Source: CAIYRG01 sp036273455 (GTDB lineage Bacteria; Pseudomonadota; Alphaproteobacteria; Micropepsales; Micropepsaceae). Taken from it: a DNA stretch of 64,000 nt. The notes beneath the pieces are model-generated. The model saw only the letters and a list, made by a program, of their open reading frames with translations, searched no databases and had not been told where the DNA came from. A program made the translations under genes and the position numbers. Location of the stretch: positions 1 to 64,000 of the forward strand of contig DASUHP010000079.1 of NCBI GenBank assembly GCA_036273455.1, in the 5' to 3' direction. This document shows positions 18,267-27,962 of this stretch, one piece after another (the first letter of the stretch is position 1; each line of letters opens with the position of its first letter).

Positions 18267-18623
18267 TTAATGCGCCTGCGCCGAGGCGACATCTTCCCGG
18301 ATGGGCCGGATCGGCCGCACCTCGACGCAACCAACCTCTGCCGGCGGAATCCTGGCAGCGATCTGGATCGCTTCGTTGAGATCGCGCGCCTCGATCAGAT
18401 AGAAGCCGGCGAGCTGTTCCTTGGTTTCGGCGAACGGCCCATCGGTGACCGACAGTCTGCCGCCTCGCATACGGACCGTGGTGGCAGTGCTCACCGGCTG
18501 CAGGGCCTCGGATGCAATGCAGCGTCCGTCGGCGCGGATTGCCGCATCATAGCGCACGCAGTCCGCGGGATTCATCGCCATGATTGCGGATTCCTCACCG
18601 TAGACCAGGCAGAGATATTTCAT
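18267..18623 (-). CDS. DGPF/YciI-like domain protein, ECF42 partner
   Basis: A 118-residue protein starting MKYLCLVYGEE with AAGGAG upstream. It contains VTDGPFAETKEQLAGFYLIE, the block that names the DGPF family (YCII-related). DGPF proteins are the conserved genomic partners of group ECF42 sigma factors, and such a sigma factor is encoded two genes upstream on the same strand. Biochemical role is not established; a regulatory or stress-response function is inferred from the family association. Confidence 0.85.
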   Translation of the reverse strand: MKYLCLVYGEESAIMAMNPADCVRYDAAIRADGRCIASEALQPVSTATTVRMRGGRLSVTDGPFAETKEQLAGFYLIEARDLNEAIQIAARIPPAEVGCVEVRPIRPIREDVASAQAH

Positions 18624-18650
18624 GACTTCACTCCTTTTGCGCACAGCGCT

Positions 18651-19184
18651 TCACGGCGTCTGTTCGGCAATGGTCTTCAAATTGGCCAGACCGGATTCAA
18701 AATCGCGCCCGACCAATTTGTCCATACTGAACAGCAGATGCAGGATTTTACCCACGAACGGCACTGTCCCCTGCATCAGCCATGTCACCTCGGTCGCGTC
18801 TTCCGCCGGCGTGAGACTGAATACGATCAGGTTTTGCGCCTTCATGGGTTTGCGCATATTCAATTGCATGGTGACTTCGGCGGCCGGTTTGTGGCCGAGG
18901 ATTTCGATGCTGCCTTCGCCACTGTGTCCGGATCCCCTGAAGTCATAAATCGCCCCTGGACCTTCTGCCGGACCCTGATAGCTCCCCTGCATCTTGGGGT
19001 CCTTTCGCGTGAACGGATTCCACCGGTTGAATGAGCGAAGATCATTGATCAGCGGATAAATATTTTCCGGCCGAGCCTTGATCCGGGCCGAGCGCTCGAT
19101 GCGGCAGGTATTGGGAGCGAGCGAAGCGGCAACCAGGATGCCGCCGATCGCGGAGAGAACAATCAACGTGACGATCTCGAACAT
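18651..19184 (-). CDS. SRPBCC (polyketide cyclase-like) protein with N-terminal membrane anchor
   Basis: A 177-residue protein. Residues about 3-22 form one hydrophobic helix (IVTLIVLSAIGGILVAASL), followed by a helix-grip START/SRPBCC domain: IKARPENIYPLINDLRSFNRWNPF and later EVTWLMQGTVPFVGKILHLLF. The family binds hydrophobic ligands in a central cavity. AAGGAG supports the ATG at 19184. It lies between the ECF42 sigma factor gene and its DGPF partner, so it is likely part of that regulon. Confidence 0.8.
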   Translation of the reverse strand: MFEIVTLIVLSAIGGILVAASLAPNTCRIERSARIKARPENIYPLINDLRSFNRWNPFTRKDPKMQGSYQGPAEGPGAIYDFRGSGHSGEGSIEILGHKPAAEVTMQLNMRKPMKAQNLIVFSLTPAEDATEVTWLMQGTVPFVGKILHLLFSMDKLVGRDFESGLANLKTIAEQTP

Positions 19185-19300
19185 TGTGGTCTCCTTTCAG
19201 CACGAGTGTTCCGAAGCCTGGCGGGGTTGTCCGCCGCGGTCTTCCGTCGCTTAGTCGTGCGGGGCCGCGCGAAATCGACATTGGCTGAAAAATTCTTTGA

Positions 19301-20530
19301 CTATTTTTGCAGGCTCGCGAGCCTCTGTTCGAGAAAGCGGCGCTCAGGACCCTGGCTCACCTGTTCGAGCGCCTTCTGATAGGCGGCGATCGCGTCGCCA
19401 TTGCGGCCCAGCCGCCGGCAAAGATCGGCGCGTGCGGCGTGCGCCAGATGGTATTGTGAGAGACTGCCGTGGGCGAGAAGATCGTCGATGAGCGTCAGTC
19501 CTGCGGACGCGCCGTCCCGCATCGCCACCGCCACCGCACGGTTGAGCGCCACCACCGGCGAAGGTGCCAGGCCGAGCAGCACGTCATACAGGCCGACGAT
19601 CTGGGCCCAATCGGTTGCAGGGGCATTGGAAGCTTCGGCATGCACTGCGGCAATGGCCGCCTGCACCGAGTAAGGGCCAAACCGGCGTGAGCCGAGTGCG
19701 CGCTCAACCAGTGCGATGCCTTCCCCAATGAGACCGCGGTCCCATAAGCTCCGATCCTGGTCTTCCAGCAGGACCAGATCGCCTTGCGAATCGGTGCGCG
19801 CTTTTCGCCGCGATTCCTGCAACAGCATCAGCGCCAGCAACCCGAACACTTCGGGCTCCGGCAGCAACGCCGCAAGCAATCGCCCAAGCCGGATGGCCTC
19901 ATCGGAAAGGTCGGTGCGGGTGAGCGTGTCGCCTGCATGCGCCGTGTAGCCGGCGTTGAACACGAGATAGACCACGCGCGCCACCGCCTCGAGCCGCTCG
20001 GGCAATTGCGGAGCATCGGGAACCTCATATGGAATACGCGCGTCGCGGATCTTGGCTTTGGCGCGCACGATCCGCTGCGCCAGTGTCGGGGCCGGCGTCA
20101 GGAAGGCATGGGCAATCTCTTCCGTCGTGAGCCCGCAGACTTCGCGCAAGGTTAGTGCGACCTGCGCATCGGCCGCCAGCGCCGGATGACAGCACGTGAA
20201 AATGAGGCGCAGCCGATCGTCCTCGATGTCCTCGGGTGCTTCCGCAGCCGGGACCGGAGCCTGCGACACGGCTTCGTCAATCGGTGCCGTGCGTGGCCGG
20301 CGGCGCAGCGCATCGATGGCTTTGAATCGTCCGGCGGAAACCAGCCAGGCAAAAGGATTCGCGGGCAGGCCATCGCGCCCCCATTGCTCAACTGCCGCGC
20401 GGAACGCCTCGTGCAGCGCCTCTTCGGCTAGATCGAAATCGCCCAGCAGCCGAACGAGAGTCGCGTAAACGCGCCGCGCGTGAATGCGGTAGATCTCCTC
20501 GACAGCCTTTCGGACTTCTTCCGGGTGCAT
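19301..20530 (-). CDS. ECF RNA polymerase sigma factor, ECF42 group (long C-terminal extension)
   Basis: A 409-residue sigma factor. Region 2 includes VRLLGDFDLAEEALHEAF (about residues 24-41) and region 4 VALTLREVCGLTTEEIAHAFL (about 122-142). After about residue 190 comes the long helical, TPR-like extension typical of ECF42 (NAGYTAHAGDTLTRTDLS and ALNRAVAVAMRDG). ECF42 members lack a classical anti-sigma factor; the extension and the DGPF partner are thought to control or accompany them. First gene of a three-gene operon with the SRPBCC and DGPF genes. Divergent from a TonB-dependent receptor. Confidence 0.9.
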   Translation of the reverse strand: MHPEEVRKAVEEIYRIHARRVYATLVRLLGDFDLAEEALHEAFRAAVEQWGRDGLPANPFAWLVSAGRFKAIDALRRRPRTAPIDEAVSQAPVPAAEAPEDIEDDRLRLIFTCCHPALAADAQVALTLREVCGLTTEEIAHAFLTPAPTLAQRIVRAKAKIRDARIPYEVPDAPQLPERLEAVARVVYLVFNAGYTAHAGDTLTRTDLSDEAIRLGRLLAALLPEPEVFGLLALMLLQESRRKARTDSQGDLVLLEDQDRSLWDRGLIGEGIALVERALGSRRFGPYSVQAAIAAVHAEASNAPATDWAQIVGLYDVLLGLAPSPVVALNRAVAVAMRDGASAGLTLIDDLLAHGSLSQYHLAHAARADLCRRLGRNGDAIAAYQKALEQVSQGPERRFLEQRLASLQK

Positions 20531-20820
20531 ATCGGCCGAATGACATTACAGCAGTTGTTCAGCGCAAGTCGCGCCAGGATAAATCAGTCTGCGGGCACTT
20601 TGCCTCATTGCGCAACCTGAACGTGCGGATTTGCGCCACATAATTGCAACTTGTCGCCGATTTACCGCCCGATAGTTCAGTTGACAGAACTATTCCGTTG
20701 ATCCGAATTGCGTCGTTCGTTAACTGCATCGTGACCTGAGCGGCGATTCGTCCCGTGGGGATTGGGCGGGCGCTCGCTTGTGTGGTCAATCAACGCGCAG
20801 TCGGCGCAGGGGGAGGAAGA

Positions 20821-23800
20821 ATGAATCCGGCAGTCACACGTTTTGCGGCTCTCATGGGGTCGGCCTCGCTTCTGACTGTGGCGACGGCAGTTCATGCGCA
20901 GCAGATGGCACCGGCGCAGGCAGCGCAGGCTGCTCCCGGAGCAGTACCGGAACAGGTGCTCGTCACCGGATCATTGATTCACGGCGCGGCAGCGGTCGGG
21001 GTGCCGGTCACCAATCTCGGGGTTCAGGATTTCACGCAAACCGGCAACGTGTTCATCGGCGACCTGTTTCGCACCGTGCCCCAGGCAAATGTTGCGCCTG
21101 GCCCATCGGCGGTCAATTCCGGTGGCCACCAGGAACGCGAAACCCGCGTCAACATCCGCGGTCTTGACGGCACCGGCCCAAGATCGCTGCTCATGATCGA
21201 CGGCGTGCGATTTCCTCCCCAGGCGGATGGTTTGTGCGCAATCGATCCGTCGGTTATCCCCGCGCTCGCGCTCGACCGCGTGGATATTCTCGCCGATGGC
21301 GCGTCGGCCACTTACGGTTCGGACGCCATCGCCGGCGTGATCAATGTTGTGCTGAAGCGCGGGTTTGACGGCGCGGTGACTCTGCTGCACTTCCAGGAGC
21401 CCGATCGTGGCGGCCAGGAATATCAGGCATCCCAGCTGTGGGGTCGCACCTGGGACGGCGGCGACATCACGCTGACCTATGAATATATCAACGAGTCACC
21501 GGTCAAAAACGACCATTCCAATTTCACGATGAACTACACGCCGTGGGGACTCGACAACCAGATCCCGATCGGTTCGTCGCTGCCGGGAGTGGTCTCCACC
21601 GGAAAGCCGGTGGTGAATAACGGAGCCGGCGTGTCCGGCGTCGGAACCGTGTGCAGCAATTGTTTTTCGATCCCGCGCGGCACCGGGGCGAATTTCAACG
21701 CAGGTCTCAATAACGGCATCGGCCCGCTGACAGCCGGCAGCGCGTCGCAGATTGCCTGGTCCCAGCTACTTGCGAATGCCGGCGATCAGAACGAAGTCGA
21801 CCCGCTGCAGCAGGGTTGGGAATTGGCAGGCCAACAAAGGAATTCTTTTGTTGCCACTTTCGACCAGCGGCTGTTCCCTGGAGTGTCGTTCTTTTTCACC
21901 GGCTTTTACAGCAACCGCCGCGGCAACGAACTGACTCCGTCCTTTTACAGCACCGGTTCCACGAATGGCATTCACACCTTTGCCGTGCCGACGACAAATC
22001 CCTATTACCCAAGCGGTGCGCCCGCCGGATTGCAGGTTTCATATGATCTGAACACTGAGCTTGCGCCGACGCAGACGTTTTATGAACTTTCGCAACGCTA
22101 TCAGTTCGGATTGAATCTCGATCTGCCGTTTTCATGGACTGGGCAGATCTATGACTCCCGCTCATATGAAACGAGCAAATATGTTGCCTTCTCGGTGAAT
22201 GACAATGCCGCGAGTATTGCTCTGGGCAACACTGTCGGTGGCGTCACAAAACCCGCCAGCGTTCCATACCTGAATCTGTTCTGCGATCCGCGGGCATTTC
22301 AGTGCAATTCGCCGACCACGCTGGCCTATCTCGAATCGGAGCGTTGGAACCAGTCGATCTGGCAACTTGAGGAGAAGGGCGGGCGATTTGACGGACCGCT
22401 GTTTGATCTTCCGGCAGGGCAGGTGAAAGCGGCCATTGGCGGTACCTATGAATCGGACAATGTACTTGGTCAGCGCTACAACAACCAAAGCATTACGCCG
22501 ACGAGCACACCGCCGGGTGTTGGTCTTTACGGACCGGTGCCGGCCGATCTCAACACCGTCTCCGCGAGTGTCGATCCCGAGCCGTACACCGTGTGGGCGG
22601 GCTTTGCGCAGGTCGATATCCCGGTATTCGGCGATAATTTCAACTTCCCTCTGGTGCGCAAGCTCGACCTCGAAGCATCGTGGCGTCATGACCAATACAA
22701 CAGCCCCAACGGCGCATTGAAAGGCGGGACCAGCAATCCCAAGCTGGCCTTCACCTGGCTGGTCGATGAGTTGAGCGGCATGACGATACGCGGCTCGTGG
22801 GGAACATCGTTCCGTTTTGCCAATGCCGGCGAATATTCGACAGTGGTGAGCGACTCCAACTCGGCATTTGGTTTTGGCGGCTTCACCGGACTTACGATTA
22901 CCTGCGGCGCGAATAACCAGGCGAAACCCGGCAGCTTCGATGCTGCCCTGGTCGCGGCGGGTTATGCCTGCGGGACAGCGCCGGGCGGCATCGCCTGGGG
23001 TGGCGGGCCGCACTCGGCCCTGCGTAATTTCATCAACGCCACTACCAACCAGCCGGCGACGCGCGAAGGCGGTACGGCTCTGCCGCCGGAAACCTCCGAA
23101 AACTATAGCGCCGGTGTCGAATTCGCCCCGACCATCGATTTCCTGCGCGGGTTTGACCTGCAAGCCACATATTACAGTGTCAAGATCAATAATCCTTTGG
23201 CTGGCGGTGGCTCGCCCAATACCTCGTTTCTTGCAGATCCGACACAGCGGTTCCGTTTCATTCTGCCGAGCGATCTCGGTTGTCCGGTAGCAGCCAACGC
23301 CAGTCCTACAACCTGCGCGCCTTTTGAGGCCATGGTGACGGCGGCGCTGACCGATGTGAGTGCCCCGGTACCGCTGAGTCAGGCCAGCAATGTTCTGTGG
23401 CTTGAAGACGGAAGCACATTTGGCAGCGGCTTCCTGCACGTGTCCGGTTTCGACTGGAGCGCGAGCTACGACCTCGATCTCGGCGATCTTGGCGCGTGGA
23501 ATACCGGCATTACCGGGACATATTACCTGAACCGGTGGACGCAGTCGGTCACCGGCGGTCCGGTGATCGACGGGTTGAACGGTCCGCTGGGAACGGTCGG
23601 TGGAGTCGTTCAGAACGGCGTCGAGACGCTGCCAAGACTGGTTTACCGTGCGCGTTTGGGCTGGAGCGACGGTCCTTACAGCATCGCCGGCTTCATGAAT
23701 TTCCAATCGCATTACTTCTCGCCGGTCGAGGGCGCGCCGCCCAATGTCAATTTCCAGTGCACGACCAGCGGCGGCACTGTCGGCGGCGGAACGATGCCGT

Positions 23801-24060
23801 GTGCCATCGGCAACTTCACCAATTACGAGCCGAACTTCATCACGTTCGACATGTCATTCGGCTACAACACCGGCGATATTCCGGCGAACATCTATCTGAA
23901 GAACATCACGCTTCAGCTCACCATCCAGAACCTGCTGAACCGGCATTCACCGTTTGACTATATTCCGACCACGGCTGGCGGGCGGCAGGTCACGGCTTAC
24001 GATCTGACGCGGCCGAATTCCGGACGTACGATCGGCCTTACGCTAATGAAGAACTGGTGA
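20821..24060 (+). CDS. TonB-dependent outer-membrane receptor
   Basis: A 1079-residue receptor. I start it at the ATG at 20821 (GGGGGAGGAAGA upstream) and not at the GTG at 20755. Signal peptide residues 1-26 ending VHAQQ. The plug begins at EQVLVTGSLIHG and contains RVNIRGLDGTGPRSLLMIDG, VDILADGASATYGSDAIAGVINVVLK. The remainder is a 22-strand type barrel ending in an aromatic residue (MKNW). Length is that of the large receptors used for oligosaccharide or peptide-like substrates. It is divergent from the ECF42 operon; no dedicated inner-membrane transporter adjoins it, so its ligand is unknown. Confidence 0.9.
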   Translation: MNPAVTRFAALMGSASLLTVATAVHAQQMAPAQAAQAAPGAVPEQVLVTGSLIHGAAAVGVPVTNLGVQDFTQTGNVFIGDLFRTVPQANVAPGPSAVNSGGHQERETRVNIRGLDGTGPRSLLMIDGVRFPPQADGLCAIDPSVIPALALDRVDILADGASATYGSDAIAGVINVVLKRGFDGAVTLLHFQEPDRGGQEYQASQLWGRTWDGGDITLTYEYINESPVKNDHSNFTMNYTPWGLDNQIPIGSSLPGVVSTGKPVVNNGAGVSGVGTVCSNCFSIPRGTGANFNAGLNNGIGPLTAGSASQIAWSQLLANAGDQNEVDPLQQGWELAGQQRNSFVATFDQRLFPGVSFFFTGFYSNRRGNELTPSFYSTGSTNGIHTFAVPTTNPYYPSGAPAGLQVSYDLNTELAPTQTFYELSQRYQFGLNLDLPFSWTGQIYDSRSYETSKYVAFSVNDNAASIALGNTVGGVTKPASVPYLNLFCDPRAFQCNSPTTLAYLESERWNQSIWQLEEKGGRFDGPLFDLPAGQVKAAIGGTYESDNVLGQRYNNQSITPTSTPPGVGLYGPVPADLNTVSASVDPEPYTVWAGFAQVDIPVFGDNFNFPLVRKLDLEASWRHDQYNSPNGALKGGTSNPKLAFTWLVDELSGMTIRGSWGTSFRFANAGEYSTVVSDSNSAFGFGGFTGLTITCGANNQAKPGSFDAALVAAGYACGTAPGGIAWGGGPHSALRNFINATTNQPATREGGTALPPETSENYSAGVEFAPTIDFLRGFDLQATYYSVKINNPLAGGGSPNTSFLADPTQRFRFILPSDLGCPVAANASPTTCAPFEAMVTAALTDVSAPVPLSQASNVLWLEDGSTFGSGFLHVSGFDWSASYDLDLGDLGAWNTGITGTYYLNRWTQSVTGGPVIDGLNGPLGTVGGVVQNGVETLPRLVYRARLGWSDGPYSIAGFMNFQSHYFSPVEGAPPNVNFQCTTSGGTVGGGTMPCAIGNFTNYEPNFITFDMSFGYNTGDIPANIYLKNITLQLTIQNLLNRHSPFDYIPTTAGGRQVTAYDLTRPNSGRTIGLTLMKNW

Positions 24061-24066
24061 TGCAGC

Positions 24067-24097
24067 GCGGCCCAACTTTGTTTAACGGTTGGGCCGC
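24067..24097 (+). terminator. hairpin after the TonB-dependent receptor
   Basis: Perfect 10-bp stem GCGGCCCAAC / GTTGGGCCGC with an 11-base loop, seven bases after the stop codon. There is no T-tract after the stem (it is followed by CACTTAG), so intrinsic termination may be weak, but position and stability suit a transcription end. Confidence 0.65.
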
Positions 24098-24286
24098 CAC
24101 TTAGCAGCTGGTTAGAAAATCCAACCGGGACGGGGTCGGAACGCGCTCACAGTCCTACGTGGCCAACGCTCTAAATGAGGCGGCTGGGCTGAGTGGAGCA
24201 TCCGTTCCTGTGATCTGTTCGTCCGGACCGGTGGTGCATTTCGTTTAGATCACCATTATTCTTTCACCGATCCCGGCGGCGTTAGA

Positions 24287-25786
24287 ATGTCTGACCAACG
24301 ACTACCTTCTGCTGATGAATTGCGATTGGCTGCGTCCAAGCGCCTCGATCCCGAGAAGCGGGTCGAGCTAGGACAGTTTCTCACCCCGTCGGCGATAGCC
24401 GATTTCATGGCCGGCCTTTTCGAGCGTTGGCCAGCACAAACCAGGCTGCTGGACCCGGGAGCAGGAATTGGATCGCTAACCAGCGGCTTCGTCAGCCGCT
24501 GGCTGAAGAACGCGCCAAAAGGTTCTGAATTGGAACTTACCGCGTATGAAATCGACCCAACGCTGGTTGAGTACCTGTCGGACCTCTTAACTCAGTTGGC
24601 GGGAGCGACTGCGGACAGGGGACACACGCTGAAGCACTCAATCATCGAAAGGGATTTTATAGTCGAAGCCGCCTTTTCGGCATCTTTCAATGGACCGAGA
24701 TACACACATGTCATCCTCAATCCGCCATATCGAAAGATAAGTACAGGTTCTGAGCACCGCCGCCTGTTAAGCCGAGCTGGCATCGAGACGGTAAATCTTT
24801 ACACAGCTTTCTTGGCGTTATCGGTCGCGGTTTGCGAACCCGGCGGTGAGATCGTCGCGATCGTTCCAAGAAGCTTCTGCAACGGGACCTATTACCGGCC
24901 GTTCCGGAAATGGTTAATGCAACGCGCCGCCATTCGTCACATTCATGTCTTTGGAAGTAGGCAGAAGGCGTTTGAGGATGACGATGTTCTCCAGGAAAAT
25001 GTCATAATTCACCTTGCAAGAGAGGCTGGACAGCAGTCGCCGTCCATCTCGACTTCGACGGATGCGACGTTCGATGACTTGCGGCAGCGGCGCCTGCCAT
25101 TCGAAGAAATCGTCAACCCCTCCGACCCCGAAAGATTTATCCATATTCCGCTGGGCGGCTCTGAATCGGGCGCAAGTCTGTTTCGGTATGCGCTGGCCGA
25201 TCTCGGTTTGGACGTTGCGACCGGCCCCGTCGTTGACTTTCGGCTGAAGGACCATTGGGTCCATAAGCCCGGGGAATCATCCGTACCCTTGCTCTACTCG
25301 CACCATTTCCGAGCCGGTTTTCAGTGGCCCAGAGAACACAAAAAACCAAATGGTCTCGCATTGAACGATGCGACACGAAAATGGCTGATGCCCAGGGGTT
25401 GGTACACCGTCACTAAACGGTTCTCATCAAAGGAAGAACGTCGACGTATTGTCGCGTATGTTGTCGATCCTTCAAAACTACCGGGCGCGTGGTACGGATT
25501 TGAAAACCATCTAAACGTTATTCATCGAGGCAAGCGCGGAATGCCGGAGGAATTGGCGCGCGGGTTAGCTGTTTTTCTGAATTCAACAGCGGTCGATTTG
25601 CAATTCCGTAAATTCAGTGGACACACTCAGGTAAACGCAACAGACCTGCGCACCATGAAATTTCCCTCTGTTGCGGAATTGGTTCGCTTCGGCGAGTGGT
25701 CGAAGACCCAAACTGATCTGACGCAAGAGGCGATCGATCATTTTATCGATCATCAAGAATGCCAAGCCGGCGACAAAGTCGCGTAG
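24287..25786 (+). CDS. PstI/BsuBI-type DNA adenine-N6 methyltransferase
   Basis: A 499-residue gamma-type N6-adenine methyltransferase, close to the length of M.PstI and M.BsuBI. Motif X region includes ELGQFLTPSAIADFM (about residues 27-41), the AdoMet motif I is LLDPGAGIGSL (about 54-64) and motif IV is ILNPPY (about 143-148). It protects the host at the sequence cut by the adjoining endonuclease. The gene is more AT-rich than its neighbours, as is usual for mobile restriction systems. Its 3' end overlaps the endonuclease gene by 28 bases. Confidence 0.9.
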   Translation: MSDQRLPSADELRLAASKRLDPEKRVELGQFLTPSAIADFMAGLFERWPAQTRLLDPGAGIGSLTSGFVSRWLKNAPKGSELELTAYEIDPTLVEYLSDLLTQLAGATADRGHTLKHSIIERDFIVEAAFSASFNGPRYTHVILNPPYRKISTGSEHRRLLSRAGIETVNLYTAFLALSVAVCEPGGEIVAIVPRSFCNGTYYRPFRKWLMQRAAIRHIHVFGSRQKAFEDDDVLQENVIIHLAREAGQQSPSISTSTDATFDDLRQRRLPFEEIVNPSDPERFIHIPLGGSESGASLFRYALADLGLDVATGPVVDFRLKDHWVHKPGESSVPLLYSHHFRAGFQWPREHKKPNGLALNDATRKWLMPRGWYTVTKRFSSKEERRRIVAYVVDPSKLPGAWYGFENHLNVIHRGKRGMPEELARGLAVFLNSTAVDLQFRKFSGHTQVNATDLRTMKFPSVAELVRFGEWSKTQTDLTQEAIDHFIDHQECQAGDKVA

Positions 25787-26715
25787 AACAGGCGTTAGAA
25801 GTGTTACGGGATCTGGGCATGCCCCGAGCCCAGGTCAACGACCGTTCTGCCCTGTGCCTTCTAGCGCTTCTGGACCTGACACCCCGAAGGACTTGGTCTG
25901 AGTCACTCGCGCCGCTGATTGGCATCACACCAATTATGGACTGGGTGCGGCAGCACTATCGGAAGGATTACGCGCCGAACACGCGGGAGACGTTTCGCCG
26001 CCAGACGATGCACCAGTTTGTCCAGGCAGGCATCGCGAGCTACAATCCCGACCTCCCGAACCGGCCCGTTAACAGCCCAGCGGCGGTCTATCAGATTACT
26101 CCAGAGTGTCTGGCGGTTATTCGATTGGTCGGTGGCAGACGATACCGTCCCGCCGTCGCCGAGTTTCTGGCAAACCGCGGGAGCCTAGCGCGACGTTACG
26201 CTATGGAGCGCGAAATGGCGAAGATACCGCTCCGCCTCGCTGCGGGTCAGGAAATCGCATTAAGTCCTGGTCGCCACAGTGAGCTCATTCGCACAGTCTG
26301 TGAAGAATTTGGTCCACGCTTTATTCCAGGCGGCCAGGTCGCATATGTCGGCGACACGGGAGAAAAGTGGGGTTACTTCGACAAGAACATATTTAACAGT
26401 ATCGGCGTTCCTGTCGACGATCATGGGAAAATGCCTGACGTTGTCTTTTACTACCCTGACAAAGAATGGCTGATCCTCGCCGAAGCCGTGACTTCCCACG
26501 GCCCCGTTGACGCGAAACGCCACGAAGAACTTGCTGAAATGTTCCGGTGTTCGCGCGCCGGGCTCGTTTTCGTGTCGGCGTTTCCTGATCGGCGTACCTT
26601 TGTGAAATACGTGAAACTGATCTCCTGGGAAACAGACGTGTGGATTGCGGATGAGCCAGCGCACTTGATCCACTTCAATGGCGTGCGCTTTCTCGGTCCC
26701 TATCCACATTCCTGA
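25759..26715 (+). CDS. BsuBI/PstI family type II restriction endonuclease
   Basis: A 318-residue protein of the BsuBI/PstI endonuclease family. The diagnostic C-terminal core is GKMPDVVFYYPDKEWLILAE followed by AVTSHGPVDAKR (about residues 224-256), which carries the PD and acidic residues of the nuclease site. Known members cut CTGCAG, leaving 3' overhangs; the specificity here is inferred from family only. The start lies inside the methyltransferase gene, a layout that couples translation and makes the endonuclease the second product. Confidence 0.9.
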   Translation: MPSRRQSRVEQALEVLRDLGMPRAQVNDRSALCLLALLDLTPRRTWSESLAPLIGITPIMDWVRQHYRKDYAPNTRETFRRQTMHQFVQAGIASYNPDLPNRPVNSPAAVYQITPECLAVIRLVGGRRYRPAVAEFLANRGSLARRYAMEREMAKIPLRLAAGQEIALSPGRHSELIRTVCEEFGPRFIPGGQVAYVGDTGEKWGYFDKNIFNSIGVPVDDHGKMPDVVFYYPDKEWLILAEAVTSHGPVDAKRHEELAEMFRCSRAGLVFVSAFPDRRTFVKYVKLISWETDVWIADEPAHLIHFNGVRFLGPYPHS

Positions 26716-26845
26716 ACGGGATTGAACTGCCCGATGAACTCAAGAGACCGGCCAGCGGAGTTCATTTCGAGGAGCCGCTGGCGGCGCCGTGGAATTCGCG
26801 GCTACCGCCCATTGACTGAATCCAGTGTCGAGCCGGTAAAAAAGC

Positions 26846-27820
26846 TCAGTTCGTGCAGTAATCTTTCTTCAGTGCGCACGCTTTCTGGGTGTCCGCCTCG
26901 CCTTCATCATTCTTCATCAGACGGTAATAGGCGAAGCTGCGCATATTATAGGCGTCGGCATTCATCGGATTGGCTTCAATCGCGGGCGTCAGATCGTCGA
27001 TCGCGGCCTGCCAGTCCATGTGCTGAAACTTGATCGCGGCCCGGCGGAAATGCGCGTCGCCATCATCCGGCTTCAGTTTCACCGCGGCATCGAAGTCGGC
27101 CAACGCCTGGGCTTCATCGCCCTTGCGCAAATAGGCTACGCCCCGGCTGACATGATCGTAATACAGCATTGGCGTGGGTTTGGGCGCGTCGATGATCGCG
27201 GTCAGTGCCTGAATCGCGCCTTCATCGTCCATCTTGTCTAGCAATGCCAGTGCGCTGGTTTCTTCCGGCGTGAACACCGGCTTGGGAGCAGCCGCGACCT
27301 GCTGCTGCTGGTTCAGCTTGGCGAGGCGTGCATCGGGATTGTCAAACATGATCAGCGACTGCGCGGTCCGGTTGCCGTTCTTGTCAAGGGCGTTTTCCTG
27401 GAATTGAAGCGACGTCCCGTCGGGTGCAATGATGCGTGCTCCGGTCGCGACGACGGTCCGGCCCCGGTAATATTTGTACGCGACAGTGGTGTCATTCACC
27501 TTGGTCCAGATGCCGGAATCATAGGCCGGGATTCCCATAATCGGGTGCTGCTTGCCGTCCGGCACGGCGTCGAAGCTCGCCTTCACGTCTTTGCCGGACG
27601 CGTCCTTGCCCACCATGTTCATCACATCGCCGGCAAAGGTCACCGTCAGATCCTTGTATTGCGGCGCGCCCGGGCCAAAGACCGATCTGTCGGTCAAGAG
27701 TTTGAACGGGCCGGCCAGAGGGTTGGTCTGTGCGAGCGCGGAATGCGCAGCAACGGCAGCAGCGAGCGCGACCGTCACGACGGCAATGCGCCTGGCTAAA
27801 TTCAGTCGTGTAAAATTCAT
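26846..27820 (-). CDS. exported tetratricopeptide repeat protein
   Basis: A 324-residue protein with a signal peptide ending ALAQT (about residue 30). Start at 27820 is supported by GAGGA. An N-terminal domain of about 180 residues of unknown type precedes TPR units in the last third, for example HVSRGVAYLRKGDEAQALAD and ANPMNADAYNMRSFAYYRL. Two Cys residues sit at the very C-terminus (KACALKKDYC), possibly a disulfide. Likely periplasmic; partners unknown. Confidence 0.75.
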   Translation of the reverse strand: MNFTRLNLARRIAVVTVALAAAVAAHSALAQTNPLAGPFKLLTDRSVFGPGAPQYKDLTVTFAGDVMNMVGKDASGKDVKASFDAVPDGKQHPIMGIPAYDSGIWTKVNDTTVAYKYYRGRTVVATGARIIAPDGTSLQFQENALDKNGNRTAQSLIMFDNPDARLAKLNQQQQVAAAPKPVFTPEETSALALLDKMDDEGAIQALTAIIDAPKPTPMLYYDHVSRGVAYLRKGDEAQALADFDAAVKLKPDDGDAHFRRAAIKFQHMDWQAAIDDLTPAIEANPMNADAYNMRSFAYYRLMKNDEGEADTQKACALKKDYCTN

Positions 27821-27962
27821 CGGTAGTCCTCGTGTCCAGGCTGGCGAGAGCGGGCCAAACATACGTTCGCTTGGCTTCACACGGCAAGCGCCGCCTCGTC
27901 ATCGTGAATGTCATTTTGCCGCGCCCCGGCGGTGAATCCGTCCGAAAATTCAGGCCAAAAAT

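Noticed and set aside
22162..23712. 516-residue minus-strand frame inside the TonB-dependent receptor
   Set aside because: It is the shadow of a conserved outer-membrane receptor, with no motif or ribosome site of its own.
24061..26845. Transposon or att-site borders flanking the restriction-modification genes
   Set aside because: Comparing the two flanks by eye showed no direct or inverted repeats and no transposase or integrase.
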